NCBI RefSeq assembly: GCF_030504625.1
Contig: NZ_JAUKWH010000003.1
Location: forward strand, 178,521 to 242,520
DNA from: Neisseria sp. MVDL19-042950
GTDB taxonomy: Bacteria > Pseudomonadota > Gammaproteobacteria > Burkholderiales > Neisseriaceae
Direction: 5' to 3'
Length of the DNA: 64,000 nucleotides
Within the stretch, counting starts at the first letter, position 1; each line of letters begins with the position of its first letter. A program made the translations under genes and the position numbers. Below are positions 43,763 through 52,149 of this stretch, piece by piece. The notes beneath the pieces were generated by a model. It ran no database searches. It had not been told where the DNA came from and saw nothing but the letters and a program-made list of their open reading frames with translations.

Positions 43763-44826
43763 AAATTATCCTAACTTCTTCCATGAGCGGCCTTGGCGGA
43801 ACAGAGCACGCCACCTTCCGTCTCGGACGTTTACTGAGCGAACAGCGCCATACTGTTATTTTGGCCTCTTCAGACGGCCCTTTGATTCAAGATGCAGAGA
43901 AACTGGGCATAAGATGGTATGAAATTGATTTCTACCAAAGCACGGCCGGCTATTTCAAAGGAATGCTGGCATTCGCCAAAATGCTGAAACTCGAAAAACC
44001 GGATATCGTGCACTGCCAGATGGCCCGCATCGTGCCTGCCTGCGCCGTGGCGGCGAAAATCGCTTCGCCCAAAACCAAAGTGTTCTACCATGCCCGCGGC
44101 CTCAACCCTGAAACTTATCCGAAAATCGCCAAACTTTTCGACAAACTCGGCGTGTATATCATCGCCAATTGCAGACACGAGCAGCAAAAACTGATCCGAC
44201 ATGGTTTTCCCGCCTCCCGCATTGACTACACCTACAATGCCTTGCCCGAAATCGATTCGATTCCCGAGAAAACCGAAAAAGATTATGTGATGCTCGGCAC
44301 GCTTTCCCGTTTGGATAAAGTTCGCGCGGTTAATCTGGCAATCGATATGGTGAAAGTACTGCTCGACCGCAGCTTATCCGTACGGCTTTCGGTTGCCGGT
44401 ATCGGCGAAGAGTTAGAAAACCTGAAAGCACAAGCCCGCCGCTTGGGAATGGACGACAAAGTGGTTTTCCTCGGAGGAGTACGCGATTTGAACGCTTATT
44501 TCAAAGAAGTCGACATTTTGCTCAACACGCCCGTTTTGGTAGGAGATCACGGTGCCGGAGTCGGCAACAATACGCTTGAAGCAGGCTTGTACGGCGTGCC
44601 CGTGGTTACTTATGATGTGGCGGGCGTATCCGAAATCGTACTCAACGGCAAAACGGGCTATTGCATTCCGTTTGAAGACAAAACCGCCTTTGCCGATGCG
44701 GTCGAAACGCTGGTACGCGACGCCTCTCTGCGCCGACAAATGGGAACCGCTTTAAAACAACATGTCGAAACCCTCTGTTCCGACGAAGAGATTTACCGCA
44801 CCACCATGGCAGCATACAACATGTAA
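43759..44826 (+). CDS. Glycosyltransferase, GT4 family
   Basis: 355 residues from ATG 43759, which overlaps the wzy stop (ATGA). It opens MKIILTSSMSGLGGTEHATF, has LGTLSRLDKVRAVNLAIDMV at the start of the donor domain and GVGNNTLEAGLYGVPVVTYD with GVSEIVLNGKTGYCIPF at the nucleotide-sugar site. These fit a WaaG/GT4 glycosyltransferase. Sugar specificity is unknown. A DUS core (TTCAGACGGCCC) is read in frame as SSDGP near residue 38. Confidence 0.85.
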   Translation: MKIILTSSMSGLGGTEHATFRLGRLLSEQRHTVILASSDGPLIQDAEKLGIRWYEIDFYQSTAGYFKGMLAFAKMLKLEKPDIVHCQMARIVPACAVAAKIASPKTKVFYHARGLNPETYPKIAKLFDKLGVYIIANCRHEQQKLIRHGFPASRIDYTYNALPEIDSIPEKTEKDYVMLGTLSRLDKVRAVNLAIDMVKVLLDRSLSVRLSVAGIGEELENLKAQARRLGMDDKVVFLGGVRDLNAYFKEVDILLNTPVLVGDHGAGVGNNTLEAGLYGVPVVTYDVAGVSEIVLNGKTGYCIPFEDKTAFADAVETLVRDASLRRQMGTALKQHVETLCSDEEIYRTTMAAYNM

Positions 44827-44842
44827 ACAAGAGGTAAGCCGG

Positions 44843-46015
44843 ATGAGAATTACCATTGTCGCCCCTTATTGCTCGCTGCCTGCCGAGCCACATTTCAACC
44901 GCTTCTGGTATCTCGCAGAGCTGTTGTCCCAATCGCATGACGTTTTGCTGATTACCAGCAACTTCAAGCATTACGACAAATGTTTCAGACGGCCTCGGGA
45001 TGCCGAAACAGCTTCCAGAGGCCGTCTGAAAGTGATGTTGCTTAACGAAAGCGGCTACAACAAAAACGTATCGCTGGCGCGGGTGCAGAGCCATCATGTA
45101 TTTGTTAAAGAATTCGAACGATGGCTTGCCGGCTGCTACCCCGGTGATCAGGATATTGTGTATTCCGCCTATCCGCTGATTGCCACCAACATTCTGCTGG
45201 GGCAGCATAAATCACGTTTGGGCTATAAGCTGATTATCGACGTGCAGGATGTTTGGCCGGAATCTTTTTCTTCGGTTGTGCCTTTCTTGAAAAAAATACC
45301 GCACAACCTGCTGCCGTTCGCCTCTCGCGCCAATGCCGCCTACCGCTGTGCAGACGGTTTGGTTGCAGTATCCCGAAGCTACCTCGACCGCGCCAAAGAA
45401 GCCAATCCGAACGCGCCCGGCGAAGTGGTTTATATCGGTGCTGATTTTGAAAAACTGGCTACCGCTCCGGCCAAAACATTCAGCGACGACAAAACCCGCT
45501 TTTTCTATTTGGGCACACTGAGTTTCAGCTACGATGTCGAAACCGTTTGCAAAGGCATACAGATACTTTTGGATGAAGGCGAAAACGTGGAACTGCACAT
45601 CATGGGGGGCGGCCCTGATTTGGAAAAGCTGAGCCGATATGCCGGTGATTCGATCAAATTTTACGGTTTCCTCCCCTATGCGGAAATGATGTCAGTAGCC
45701 AAAGGTTGCGATATTGCCGTCAACCCGATTCATTCTTATGCCATGCAATCGATTACCAACAAACTCTCCGACTACATGGCTTTGCAGAAACCGATTCTCA
45801 ACAGCCAAGTAAATCAAGAAGTTGCAGAAGTACTCACACTGGTTCCCCATGCCGATTACCAATCGGGCGATGCGGCAAGCTTTGCAGCGGCAGCCAGAAA
45901 AATCCTGCTGCATAAAAACGGTCCCGTGCAGTCGGAAGAAATCAAACGCCGCTTCAAACGCGATATCTCCTATCAAAAAATCGTCAACCTTATCGAAAGG
46001 TTAGGCCATGAATAA
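44843..46015 (+). CDS. Glycosyltransferase, GT4 family (WbuB-like), with DUS insertion
   Basis: 390 residues from ATG 44843. It opens MRITIVAPYCSLPAEPHFNR, has LIIDVQDVWPES and NPIHSYAMQSITNKLSDYMA, as in WbuB-type GT4 enzymes. Residues about 47-63 (FRRPRDAETASRGRLK) are encoded by two opposed DUS at 44984-44995 and 45019-45030 with a 14-bp stem. This is an unusual place for such a hairpin and probably a surface-loop insertion. The 3' end overlaps the next gene by 8 bases. Confidence 0.84.
   Translation: MRITIVAPYCSLPAEPHFNRFWYLAELLSQSHDVLLITSNFKHYDKCFRRPRDAETASRGRLKVMLLNESGYNKNVSLARVQSHHVFVKEFERWLAGCYPGDQDIVYSAYPLIATNILLGQHKSRLGYKLIIDVQDVWPESFSSVVPFLKKIPHNLLPFASRANAAYRCADGLVAVSRSYLDRAKEANPNAPGEVVYIGADFEKLATAPAKTFSDDKTRFFYLGTLSFSYDVETVCKGIQILLDEGENVELHIMGGGPDLEKLSRYAGDSIKFYGFLPYAEMMSVAKGCDIAVNPIHSYAMQSITNKLSDYMALQKPILNSQVNQEVAEVLTLVPHADYQSGDAASFAAAARKILLHKNGPVQSEEIKRRFKRDISYQKIVNLIERLGHE
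44983..45031. repeat. Intragenic DUS inverted repeat
   Basis: TTTCAGACGGCCTC (44983-44996) and GAGGCCGTCTGAAA (45018-45031) form a perfect 14-bp stem with a 21-nt loop inside a glycosyltransferase gene, translated in frame. Confidence 0.85.
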
Positions 46016-46619
46016 ACTGCTCAAACGCCTGCTCGACATCGTTGCCTCGGCATCGGGGCTGATTGTTTTATCCCCCATGTTTCTGGTGTTGATTTATCTG
46101 ATCCGCAAGAATCTCGGTTCGCCGGTATTTTTTACCCAAACCCGCCCGGGCATGAATGGCAAGCCTTTCAAAATGGTTAAATTCCGCTCGATGCGCGATG
46201 CAACGGATTCAGACGGCCATCCCCTTCCCGACAGCGAACGCCTGACCCCGTTCGGCCGCAAACTGCGCTCCACCAGCCTCGACGAACTGCCGGAACTTTG
46301 GAATGTCTTAAAGGGGGAGATGAGTTTGGTCGGCCCCCGCCCGCTGCTGATGGAATACCTGCCGCTGTATAACGCTTTCCAATACCGCCGCCATGAAATG
46401 AGACCCGGCATTACGGGGTGGGCGCAAGTAAACGGCAGAAACGCCATTTCATGGAACGAAAAATTCCAACTGGATGTCTGGTACATAGACAACCATTCTT
46501 TTTGGTTGGATTTGAAAATTTTGCTGCTTACCATAAAAAAAGTATTCGTCCGCGAAGGCATCTCCGCAGAAGGCGAAGCCACCACGGCTAAATTTACAGG
46601 CAATGAAGAAAATGAATAA
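46008..46619 (+). CDS. Initiating sugar-phosphate transferase (PglC-like)
   Basis: A 203-residue small polyisoprenyl-phosphate hexose-1-phosphate transferase. It opens KRLLDIVASASGLIVLSPMF (re-entrant membrane helix), then FFTQTRPGMNGKPFKMVKFR, TSLDELPELWNVLKGEMSLV, GPRP and PGITGWAQVNGRN, the classic core. It should load a UDP-sugar, probably UDP-diNAcBac given the neighbours, onto undecaprenyl phosphate. In pathogenic Neisseria this activity and the acetyltransferase are fused as PglB; here they are two overlapping genes, as in Campylobacter PglC/PglD. Confidence 0.9.
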   Translation: MNKLLKRLLDIVASASGLIVLSPMFLVLIYLIRKNLGSPVFFTQTRPGMNGKPFKMVKFRSMRDATDSDGHPLPDSERLTPFGRKLRSTSLDELPELWNVLKGEMSLVGPRPLLMEYLPLYNAFQYRRHEMRPGITGWAQVNGRNAISWNEKFQLDVWYIDNHSFWLDLKILLLTIKKVFVREGISAEGEATTAKFTGNEENE

Positions 46620-47244
46620 CAAACTGGCCGTTATCGGCGCAGGCGGGCACGCCAAAGTGATACTGGACGCGGCTTTGCTGATGGGGAAGTGGGGAACCGT
46701 GGTTTTTCTCGACGATTATCACAACGGCAGAACCGAATTTATGGGCTTCCCTCTGCTCGGCGGCTGCGGGCTGCTCGGACAAACCGTTATCCCCGACCAA
46801 TATGATGTCGCCCTCGCCATAGGCGACAATGCTGCCCGCAAGAGGCGTTTTGAAGAAATAGAAAAAATGGGCTTCCGCCTGCCCGTTATCACCCACCCCT
46901 CCGCCGCCGTCAGCCGTTTTGCCGAGGTGGAACACGGCACGGTTATATTCGCGCAAGCCGTTGTAGGTGCCGGATCGCACATAGGAAAAGGGGTCATCAT
47001 CAACACTTCGGCTTCGGTCGATCATGATTGCCGGATAGGTGATTTCGTACACATCAGCCCCGGCTCTCATTTGGCAGGAAACACTTCTATCGATGAATTG
47101 AGTTGGATGGGAATCGGCAGTTGCACCCGACAAAACAGCAAAGTAGGAAAAAATTGCATCATCGGCGCAGGGTCTGTCGTTATCGAAAATATTCCCGACA
47201 ATGAAACCGCATTCGGTATCCCCGCAAAAAAACTGACAAGGTAG
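46603..47244 (+). CDS. UDP-4-amino-sugar N-acetyltransferase (PglD-like)
   Basis: A 213-residue NeuD/PglD-type acetyltransferase. The N-terminal nucleotide-sugar domain starts KLAVIGAGGHAKVILDAA; the beta-helix has THPSAAVSRFAEVEHGTVI, NTSASVDHDCRIGDFVHISP (catalytic His in VDHDC) and GAGSVVIENIPDNETAFG. It should acetylate the 4-amino group to give UDP-diNAcBac. The start overlaps the transferase gene by 17 bases; an in-frame ATG at 46612 is an alternative. It corresponds to the C-terminal half of neisserial PglB. Confidence 0.9.
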   Translation: MKKMNNKLAVIGAGGHAKVILDAALLMGKWGTVVFLDDYHNGRTEFMGFPLLGGCGLLGQTVIPDQYDVALAIGDNAARKRRFEEIEKMGFRLPVITHPSAAVSRFAEVEHGTVIFAQAVVGAGSHIGKGVIINTSASVDHDCRIGDFVHISPGSHLAGNTSIDELSWMGIGSCTRQNSKVGKNCIIGAGSVVIENIPDNETAFGIPAKKLTR

Positions 47245-47250
47245 AAAAAC

Positions 47251-48426
47251 ATGCTAAACACTTCACTTGCCCCGTGGCCTTCATTCACCCAAGAAGAAGC
47301 CGATGCCGTATCCCGCGTACTGCTGTCCAACAAAGTCAATTATTGGACGGGAACGGAATGCCGTGAATTTGAAAAAGAATTTGCCGCTTTTACCGGCACG
47401 CAATATGCTGTCGCGCTCGGCAACGGTACGCTGGCTTTGGACGTTGCCTTGAAAGCCGTGGGCATCGGCGCGGGTGACGATGTAATCGTTACCCCGCGCA
47501 CGTTTTTGGCTTCCGCCTCTTCCATCGTTACCGCCGGTGCCAACCCCGTGTTTGCCGACGTGGATTTAAACAGCCAAAACATTTCCGCCGAAACCATTCA
47601 GACGGCCTTAACTCCGAACACCAAAGCGATTATCGTGGTGCATTTGGCCGGTATGCCCGCCGAAATGGACGCCATTATGGATTTGGCAAACAAGCATAAA
47701 TTATGGGTTATCGAAGACTGCGCCCAAGCGCACGGTGCGAAATACAAAGGCAAACCGGTCGGCTCTATCGGCCATGTCGGTGCGTGGTCGTTCTGCCAAG
47801 ACAAAATCATGACCACCGGCGGCGAAGGCGGCATGGTAACCACCAACGATGAAGCGTTGTGGTCGAAAATGTGGTCGTACAAAGACCACGGCAAAAGCTA
47901 CGATGCCGTGTACAACCGCCCACACCCGCCCGGCTTCCGCTGGCTGCACGAAAGTTTCGGCACCAACTGGCGCATGATGGAAATGCAGGCCGTTATCGGA
48001 CGCATCCAACTCAAACGTATGCCGGAATGGACGGCCAAACGCCAAGCCAACGCCTCGCGGCTGGAGGCCGTCTTAAAAAACTTCGGCAGCATCCGCTTGG
48101 TGAACATTCCCGATTATATCGAACACGCGCAATACAAATTCTATGCGTTCGTCAAACCCGAAAACCTCAAAGCAGGCTGGAGCCGCGACCGCATCGTCGA
48201 AGAATTGGGCGCGCGCAAAGTGCCGTGCTATCAGGGCAGCTGCTCGGAAGTGTATTTGGAAAAAGCCTTCGACAACACGCCGTGGCGGCCGAAAGAGCGT
48301 TTGAAAAACGCGGTGGAATTGGGCGGCACCAGCCTGATGTTTTTGGTGCATCCGACCATCACGCCCGAACAAATCGATTTCTGCTGTAAAAACATCGAAG
48401 CCGTGTTGAAAGAAGCGACAAAATAA
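47251..48426 (+). CDS. pglC: UDP-4-keto-sugar aminotransferase (neisserial PglC / Campylobacter PglE type)
   Basis: A 391-residue DegT/DnrJ/EryC1 PLP enzyme. ALGNGTLALDVAL is the phosphate loop, WVIEDCAQAHGAKYKG holds the PLP-binding Asp, and FCQDKIMTTGGEGG gives Schiff-base Lys185. It should aminate C4 of the keto-sugar made by the dehydratase encoded next door. The name is by neisserial convention (pglB-pglC-pglD). It is clearly different from WlbC in this locus (SKPLGCYGDGG versus QDKIMTTGGEGG). Confidence 0.88.
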   Translation: MLNTSLAPWPSFTQEEADAVSRVLLSNKVNYWTGTECREFEKEFAAFTGTQYAVALGNGTLALDVALKAVGIGAGDDVIVTPRTFLASASSIVTAGANPVFADVDLNSQNISAETIQTALTPNTKAIIVVHLAGMPAEMDAIMDLANKHKLWVIEDCAQAHGAKYKGKPVGSIGHVGAWSFCQDKIMTTGGEGGMVTTNDEALWSKMWSYKDHGKSYDAVYNRPHPPGFRWLHESFGTNWRMMEMQAVIGRIQLKRMPEWTAKRQANASRLEAVLKNFGSIRLVNIPDYIEHAQYKFYAFVKPENLKAGWSRDRIVEELGARKVPCYQGSCSEVYLEKAFDNTPWRPKERLKNAVELGGTSLMFLVHPTITPEQIDFCCKNIEAVLKEATK

Positions 48427-48526
48427 ATACAAACCTGCTTTCTGCCGAAGGCCGTCTGAAAGGCAGGATATTGCGTGGGCCCGCCCCATATCAACGTCAT
48501 AACAATCTTACTCAGAGTACACCGCC

Positions 48527-50431
48527 ATGAATCTGGAAACGCTGTTGACGCTACCCCGTAATGTCAAAAAAACCTTTTTCGTGATCCACGATGCCGTTGT
48601 AATCTTCGTGGCTTTCTGGTTTGCCCAAAGCCTGAAAGCCAGCTACGACGAAGAATGGTCCAACCCCGCCAACTGGCTGGCTTTCGGCAGCACCGCCGTG
48701 CTGACCGTTCTGCTGTTTATCAAACTGGGTTTGTACCGTGCCGTTACCCGCTACGTGAGCACCCGCGTTCTGACTACGGCGGTGTTCGGCTGTTTCATCT
48801 CGGCAGTGCTGTTTTTCTTAAGCGTGTTGATATTCGAACAACGGCTGCGGTTGGCTTTGCCGATTGTTTACTTCCTGCTGCTGGTCGTGTTGGTTACCAG
48901 CTCGCGCATGATACTGAAAACCATTTTATCCGACCGCCGCGGCAGAAAACAGATGATTCCCGTCATCATCTACGGCGCAGGCCAATCGGGACGGCAGCTT
49001 CTGGAAGCCATCAAACAAGTCAGCGAATATTATGCCGTCGCTTTTGTAGACGACAACACCGCTATCCAACGTACACTGATTTACGATTTGATGGTGTACA
49101 AGCCGTCTGAACTCGAAGACCTGATCAGCCGCTACGGTGTCGAAAAAATCCTGCTGGCCATTCCGAGCGCCACGCAGGAAGAACGCAAAATCATTGTCGA
49201 ACGCTTGAAAGCCTATCCCTGCGAAGTGCTGGCGATTCCCGGCATGAAAGATTTGGTGGACGGCAAAATTACCGTCAGCGCCTTAAAAAAAATCTCGGTC
49301 GTCGACCTGCTCGGCCGCGACCCCGTTGCACCCGACGACAAACTGATGGGATCCGACATCACCGGCAAAGTCGTTATGGTTACCGGTGCGGGCGGTTCCA
49401 TCGGTTCCGAATTGTGCCGACAGATTATCCGCTACCGTCCGGCCAAACTGCTGCTGTTTGAATTGTCGGAATTTTCGCTGTACAGCATCGATAAAGAACT
49501 GTGCGAATTTCAGACGGCCTCGAACACCCATATCGAAGTTATCCCGCTGCTCGGTTCGATACAGCACCGCAAACGCCTGTTCAGCATCATGGAAGCCTAT
49601 GGCGTGCAAACCGTTTACCACGCCGCCGCCTACAAACATGTGCCGATGGTTGAATTCAACACCATCGAAGGCGTACGCAACAACGTTTACGGCACCCTCT
49701 TCTGTGCACAGGCGGCAATCGATGCGGGCGTAGAAACTTTCGTGCTGATTTCCACCGACAAAGCCGTGCGCCCCACCAATACCATGGGCGCGAGCAAACG
49801 CATGGCCGAGCTTTGCCTGCAAGCCTTGGCCGCCGAACCCAGCCAGAAAACCCGCTTCTGCATGGTGCGTTTCGGCAACGTGCTCGGTTCTTCCGGTTCG
49901 GTTGTGCCCGTATTTGAAAAACAAATCGCCGCCGGCGGCCCCGTTACGCTGACCCACGAAGACATCACCCGTTATTTCATGACGATTCCCGAAGCCGCCC
50001 AACTGGTGATTCAGGCCGGTGCGATGGGCAAAGGCGGCGACGTGTTCGTGCTCGACATGGGCGAGTCCGTCAAAATCATCGACCTTGCCCGTCAAATGAT
50101 CCGATTGAGCGGTTTGGAAGTGAAAGACGAAGAGCATCCCGACGGCAACATCGAAATCAAAGTAACCGGATTGCGACCGGGCGAAAAATTATATGAAGAA
50201 TTGTTAATCGGCGATGACGTGCAAAAGACCACACATCCCCGAATTATGACGGCCAGCGAAGTAATGTTGCCGTGGCACGAACTTTCAGCCATTCTCGAAC
50301 GTATGGATTCGGCATGCAAAGAAATGAACCAAATAGCCCTTCGACAACTCTTACTCGAAGCACCAACCGGTTTTGCCCCCAAAGACGACATATGCGATTT
50401 GGTTTGGAAGCAAAACCTTAAGGCCGTCTGA
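48527..50431 (+). CDS. pglD: UDP-GlcNAc 4,6-dehydratase (neisserial PglD / WbpM / PglF type)
   Basis: A 634-residue membrane-bound short-chain dehydrogenase. Four membrane helices fill about 15-125. A first Rossmann-like domain is at about 145-270 (VIIYGAGQSGRQLLEAI). The catalytic domain starts MVTGAGGSIGSELCRQIIRY and has STDKAVRPTNTMGASKRMAE, where Met replaces the usual Tyr, as in WbpM/PglF. It makes the 4-keto-6-deoxy intermediate of bacillosamine. The gene ends AAG GCC GTC TGA: its stop codon is inside a DUS. Confidence 0.93.
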   Translation: MNLETLLTLPRNVKKTFFVIHDAVVIFVAFWFAQSLKASYDEEWSNPANWLAFGSTAVLTVLLFIKLGLYRAVTRYVSTRVLTTAVFGCFISAVLFFLSVLIFEQRLRLALPIVYFLLLVVLVTSSRMILKTILSDRRGRKQMIPVIIYGAGQSGRQLLEAIKQVSEYYAVAFVDDNTAIQRTLIYDLMVYKPSELEDLISRYGVEKILLAIPSATQEERKIIVERLKAYPCEVLAIPGMKDLVDGKITVSALKKISVVDLLGRDPVAPDDKLMGSDITGKVVMVTGAGGSIGSELCRQIIRYRPAKLLLFELSEFSLYSIDKELCEFQTASNTHIEVIPLLGSIQHRKRLFSIMEAYGVQTVYHAAAYKHVPMVEFNTIEGVRNNVYGTLFCAQAAIDAGVETFVLISTDKAVRPTNTMGASKRMAELCLQALAAEPSQKTRFCMVRFGNVLGSSGSVVPVFEKQIAAGGPVTLTHEDITRYFMTIPEAAQLVIQAGAMGKGGDVFVLDMGESVKIIDLARQMIRLSGLEVKDEEHPDGNIEIKVTGLRPGEKLYEELLIGDDVQKTTHPRIMTASEVMLPWHELSAILERMDSACKEMNQIALRQLLLEAPTGFAPKDDICDLVWKQNLKAV

Positions 50432-50467
50432 ATCCGTCTGCTCTCTAATCCTGTTTTCAGACGGCCT
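50421..50467. repeat. DUS pair between pglD and wza
   Basis: AGGCCGTCTGAA (50421-50432) contains the pglD stop codon. TTCAGACGGCCT (50456-50467) faces it. The 23-nt loop makes it a weak terminator, so wza-wzb-wzc may be partly read through. Confidence 0.7.
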
Positions 50468-50495
50468 CATAAAACCGATGTGAAGGACGAATTAC

Positions 50496-51629
50496 GTGAA
50501 TATCAAAAAACTCACTGCTATTAGTTTTTCCCTGCTGGTTTTCACCGCAGGCTGTACCGTTATCCCCGGTTCGGGATTACCCACCCGCAACAAAACCGTG
50601 GTTTACGAGGGCAATGAAACCGTTGCCGACACCAAAATCAACAACAGAGTCAAAATCTACCCGATTACCTTGGGTTTGGTGGAGCGCATGCAGGAATCTC
50701 CCCGCCGCGCCTTAAGCAACCCGGCGCTGGAACGCCAAAAAGCGGCTTACCGCTACCGCATCGGCAGCGGCGACGTATTGAACATTCTGGTGTGGCACCA
50801 CCCCGATCTGAACACTCCCACCCCCATCAGCACCAACCCTGAAAGCAAACAGGTCAGCAACGGGGCATGGGTGGACGAATCCGGCTATCTTGCCTACCCA
50901 TTGGCAGGAAAAATCTATGCCCGCGGCAAAACCCTGCCCCAATTGCAAAAAATCCTCACAAGCCGTCTGAAACGCTACATCAAAAGACCGCAGGTTTCCG
51001 TCAACATAGCCGAATTCCGCTCGCAACGCGTTTCCGTATCGGGAGCCGTAGCCAAGCCCGGCCAATTCCCCGTTACCAATATCCCGCTCACTTTGGTTGA
51101 CGTGATCGACCAAGCAGGCGGAGCCGCTGAAAACGCCGACACCAACAACATCAAATGGACGAAAAACGGCATAGAACGCACCATTTCGCTGCAAGACATC
51201 CGCCAATACGGAGATTTGTCGCAAAACCTGCTGCTTTCCGGCGGTGACATCGTTTATGTGCCCACCACCGAAAACAGCCGCGTACACGTTATGGGTGAAG
51301 TCGGCAAACAAACCACGCTGCGCATCGGCGGCCACGGCCTCACCCTCACGCAGGCGCTGGGCGACGCGGGCGGCATAAATCAGGTAACGGCCAATGCCTC
51401 GGGCGTATTCGTTATCCGCAACGCACCTTTCGACCGCGAAAAACCGATACACGTTTACCAACTCAACCTGAAAGACGCTTCGGCCTACGCACTGGCCAAC
51501 CGCTTCAAACTGCGTACCGATGATGTGGTTTATATCACCGCCGCGCCGGTTACCCGTTGGAACCGCGTGATTTCGCAATTAACCAGTTCGATTACCAATG
51601 CCAATTCTTTGGACGACACCTTCAAATAA
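50496..51629 (+). CDS. wza: Outer-membrane polysaccharide export lipoprotein Wza
   Basis: A 377-residue OPX-family lipoprotein. Signal peptide with lipobox FTAGC (Cys20), then the Poly_export domain (YRIGSGDVLNILVWHHPDL, VDESGYLAYPLAGKIYARG) and two SLBB-like domains (RVSVSGAVAKPGQFPV and RVHVMGEVGKQTTLRI). A final amphipathic C-terminal helix is expected to cross the outer membrane (NRVISQLTSSITNAN). GTG 50496 has AAGGA upstream. Wza forms the octameric export channel and pairs with Wzc encoded two genes on. Confidence 0.94.
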   Translation: MNIKKLTAISFSLLVFTAGCTVIPGSGLPTRNKTVVYEGNETVADTKINNRVKIYPITLGLVERMQESPRRALSNPALERQKAAYRYRIGSGDVLNILVWHHPDLNTPTPISTNPESKQVSNGAWVDESGYLAYPLAGKIYARGKTLPQLQKILTSRLKRYIKRPQVSVNIAEFRSQRVSVSGAVAKPGQFPVTNIPLTLVDVIDQAGGAAENADTNNIKWTKNGIERTISLQDIRQYGDLSQNLLLSGGDIVYVPTTENSRVHVMGEVGKQTTLRIGGHGLTLTQALGDAGGINQVTANASGVFVIRNAPFDREKPIHVYQLNLKDASAYALANRFKLRTDDVVYITAAPVTRWNRVISQLTSSITNANSLDDTFK

Positions 51630-51665
51630 TCGGCTGATGTTGTAATCCGACAGGTTTTAAACGTG

Positions 51666-52106
51666 ATGTACCAAAATATTTTGATTGTCTGCATCGGCAA
51701 TATCTGCCGCTCCCCTACTGCGGAGCGGATTTTGCAGCAAAAACTGCCGCTTCTGAACATATCTTCAGCCGGATTGCGCGCAGTAACAGGTAAAGATGCC
51801 GAACTGCAAGCGATCAGAACGGCACTCAAATACGGCGTGATTGTGGCAGGACACACCGCCCGCCAGCTCACACCGGAAATGTGCAAAGAAGCGGATCTGA
51901 TTCTGGTCATGGAACCCGCACACATCGATATGGTGGCGGATATTTTGCCGGAAGCCAGACGCAAAACCATGCTGTTCGCCCAATGGCTGCCCAAAAAAAG
52001 CATTCCCGACCCGTTCCAGCAGCCGGACGAAGTTTTCGAAGCCGTTTACCGGCAGCTTGCCGAGGCGGCAGAACAATGGGCGATGAAACTGACCCTCAGA
52101 CCCTAA
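51666..52106 (+). CDS. wzb: Low-molecular-weight protein tyrosine phosphatase Wzb
   Basis: 146 residues. The P-loop CIGNICRS (CX5R) is at the N-terminus, and the general-acid Asp lies in SIPDPFQQP near the end, as in all LMW-PTPs. Wzb removes phosphate from the Tyr cluster of Wzc and lets polymerisation proceed. A GTG at 51663 is directly upstream and could also serve as start. Its place between wza and wzc is the classical order. Confidence 0.94.
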   Translation: MYQNILIVCIGNICRSPTAERILQQKLPLLNISSAGLRAVTGKDAELQAIRTALKYGVIVAGHTARQLTPEMCKEADLILVMEPAHIDMVADILPEARRKTMLFAQWLPKKSIPDPFQQPDEVFEAVYRQLAEAAEQWAMKLTLRP

Positions 52107-52149
52107 CTCGACAAAAATATAATCGATAAAGCTAAAGGAAATTCCGATA

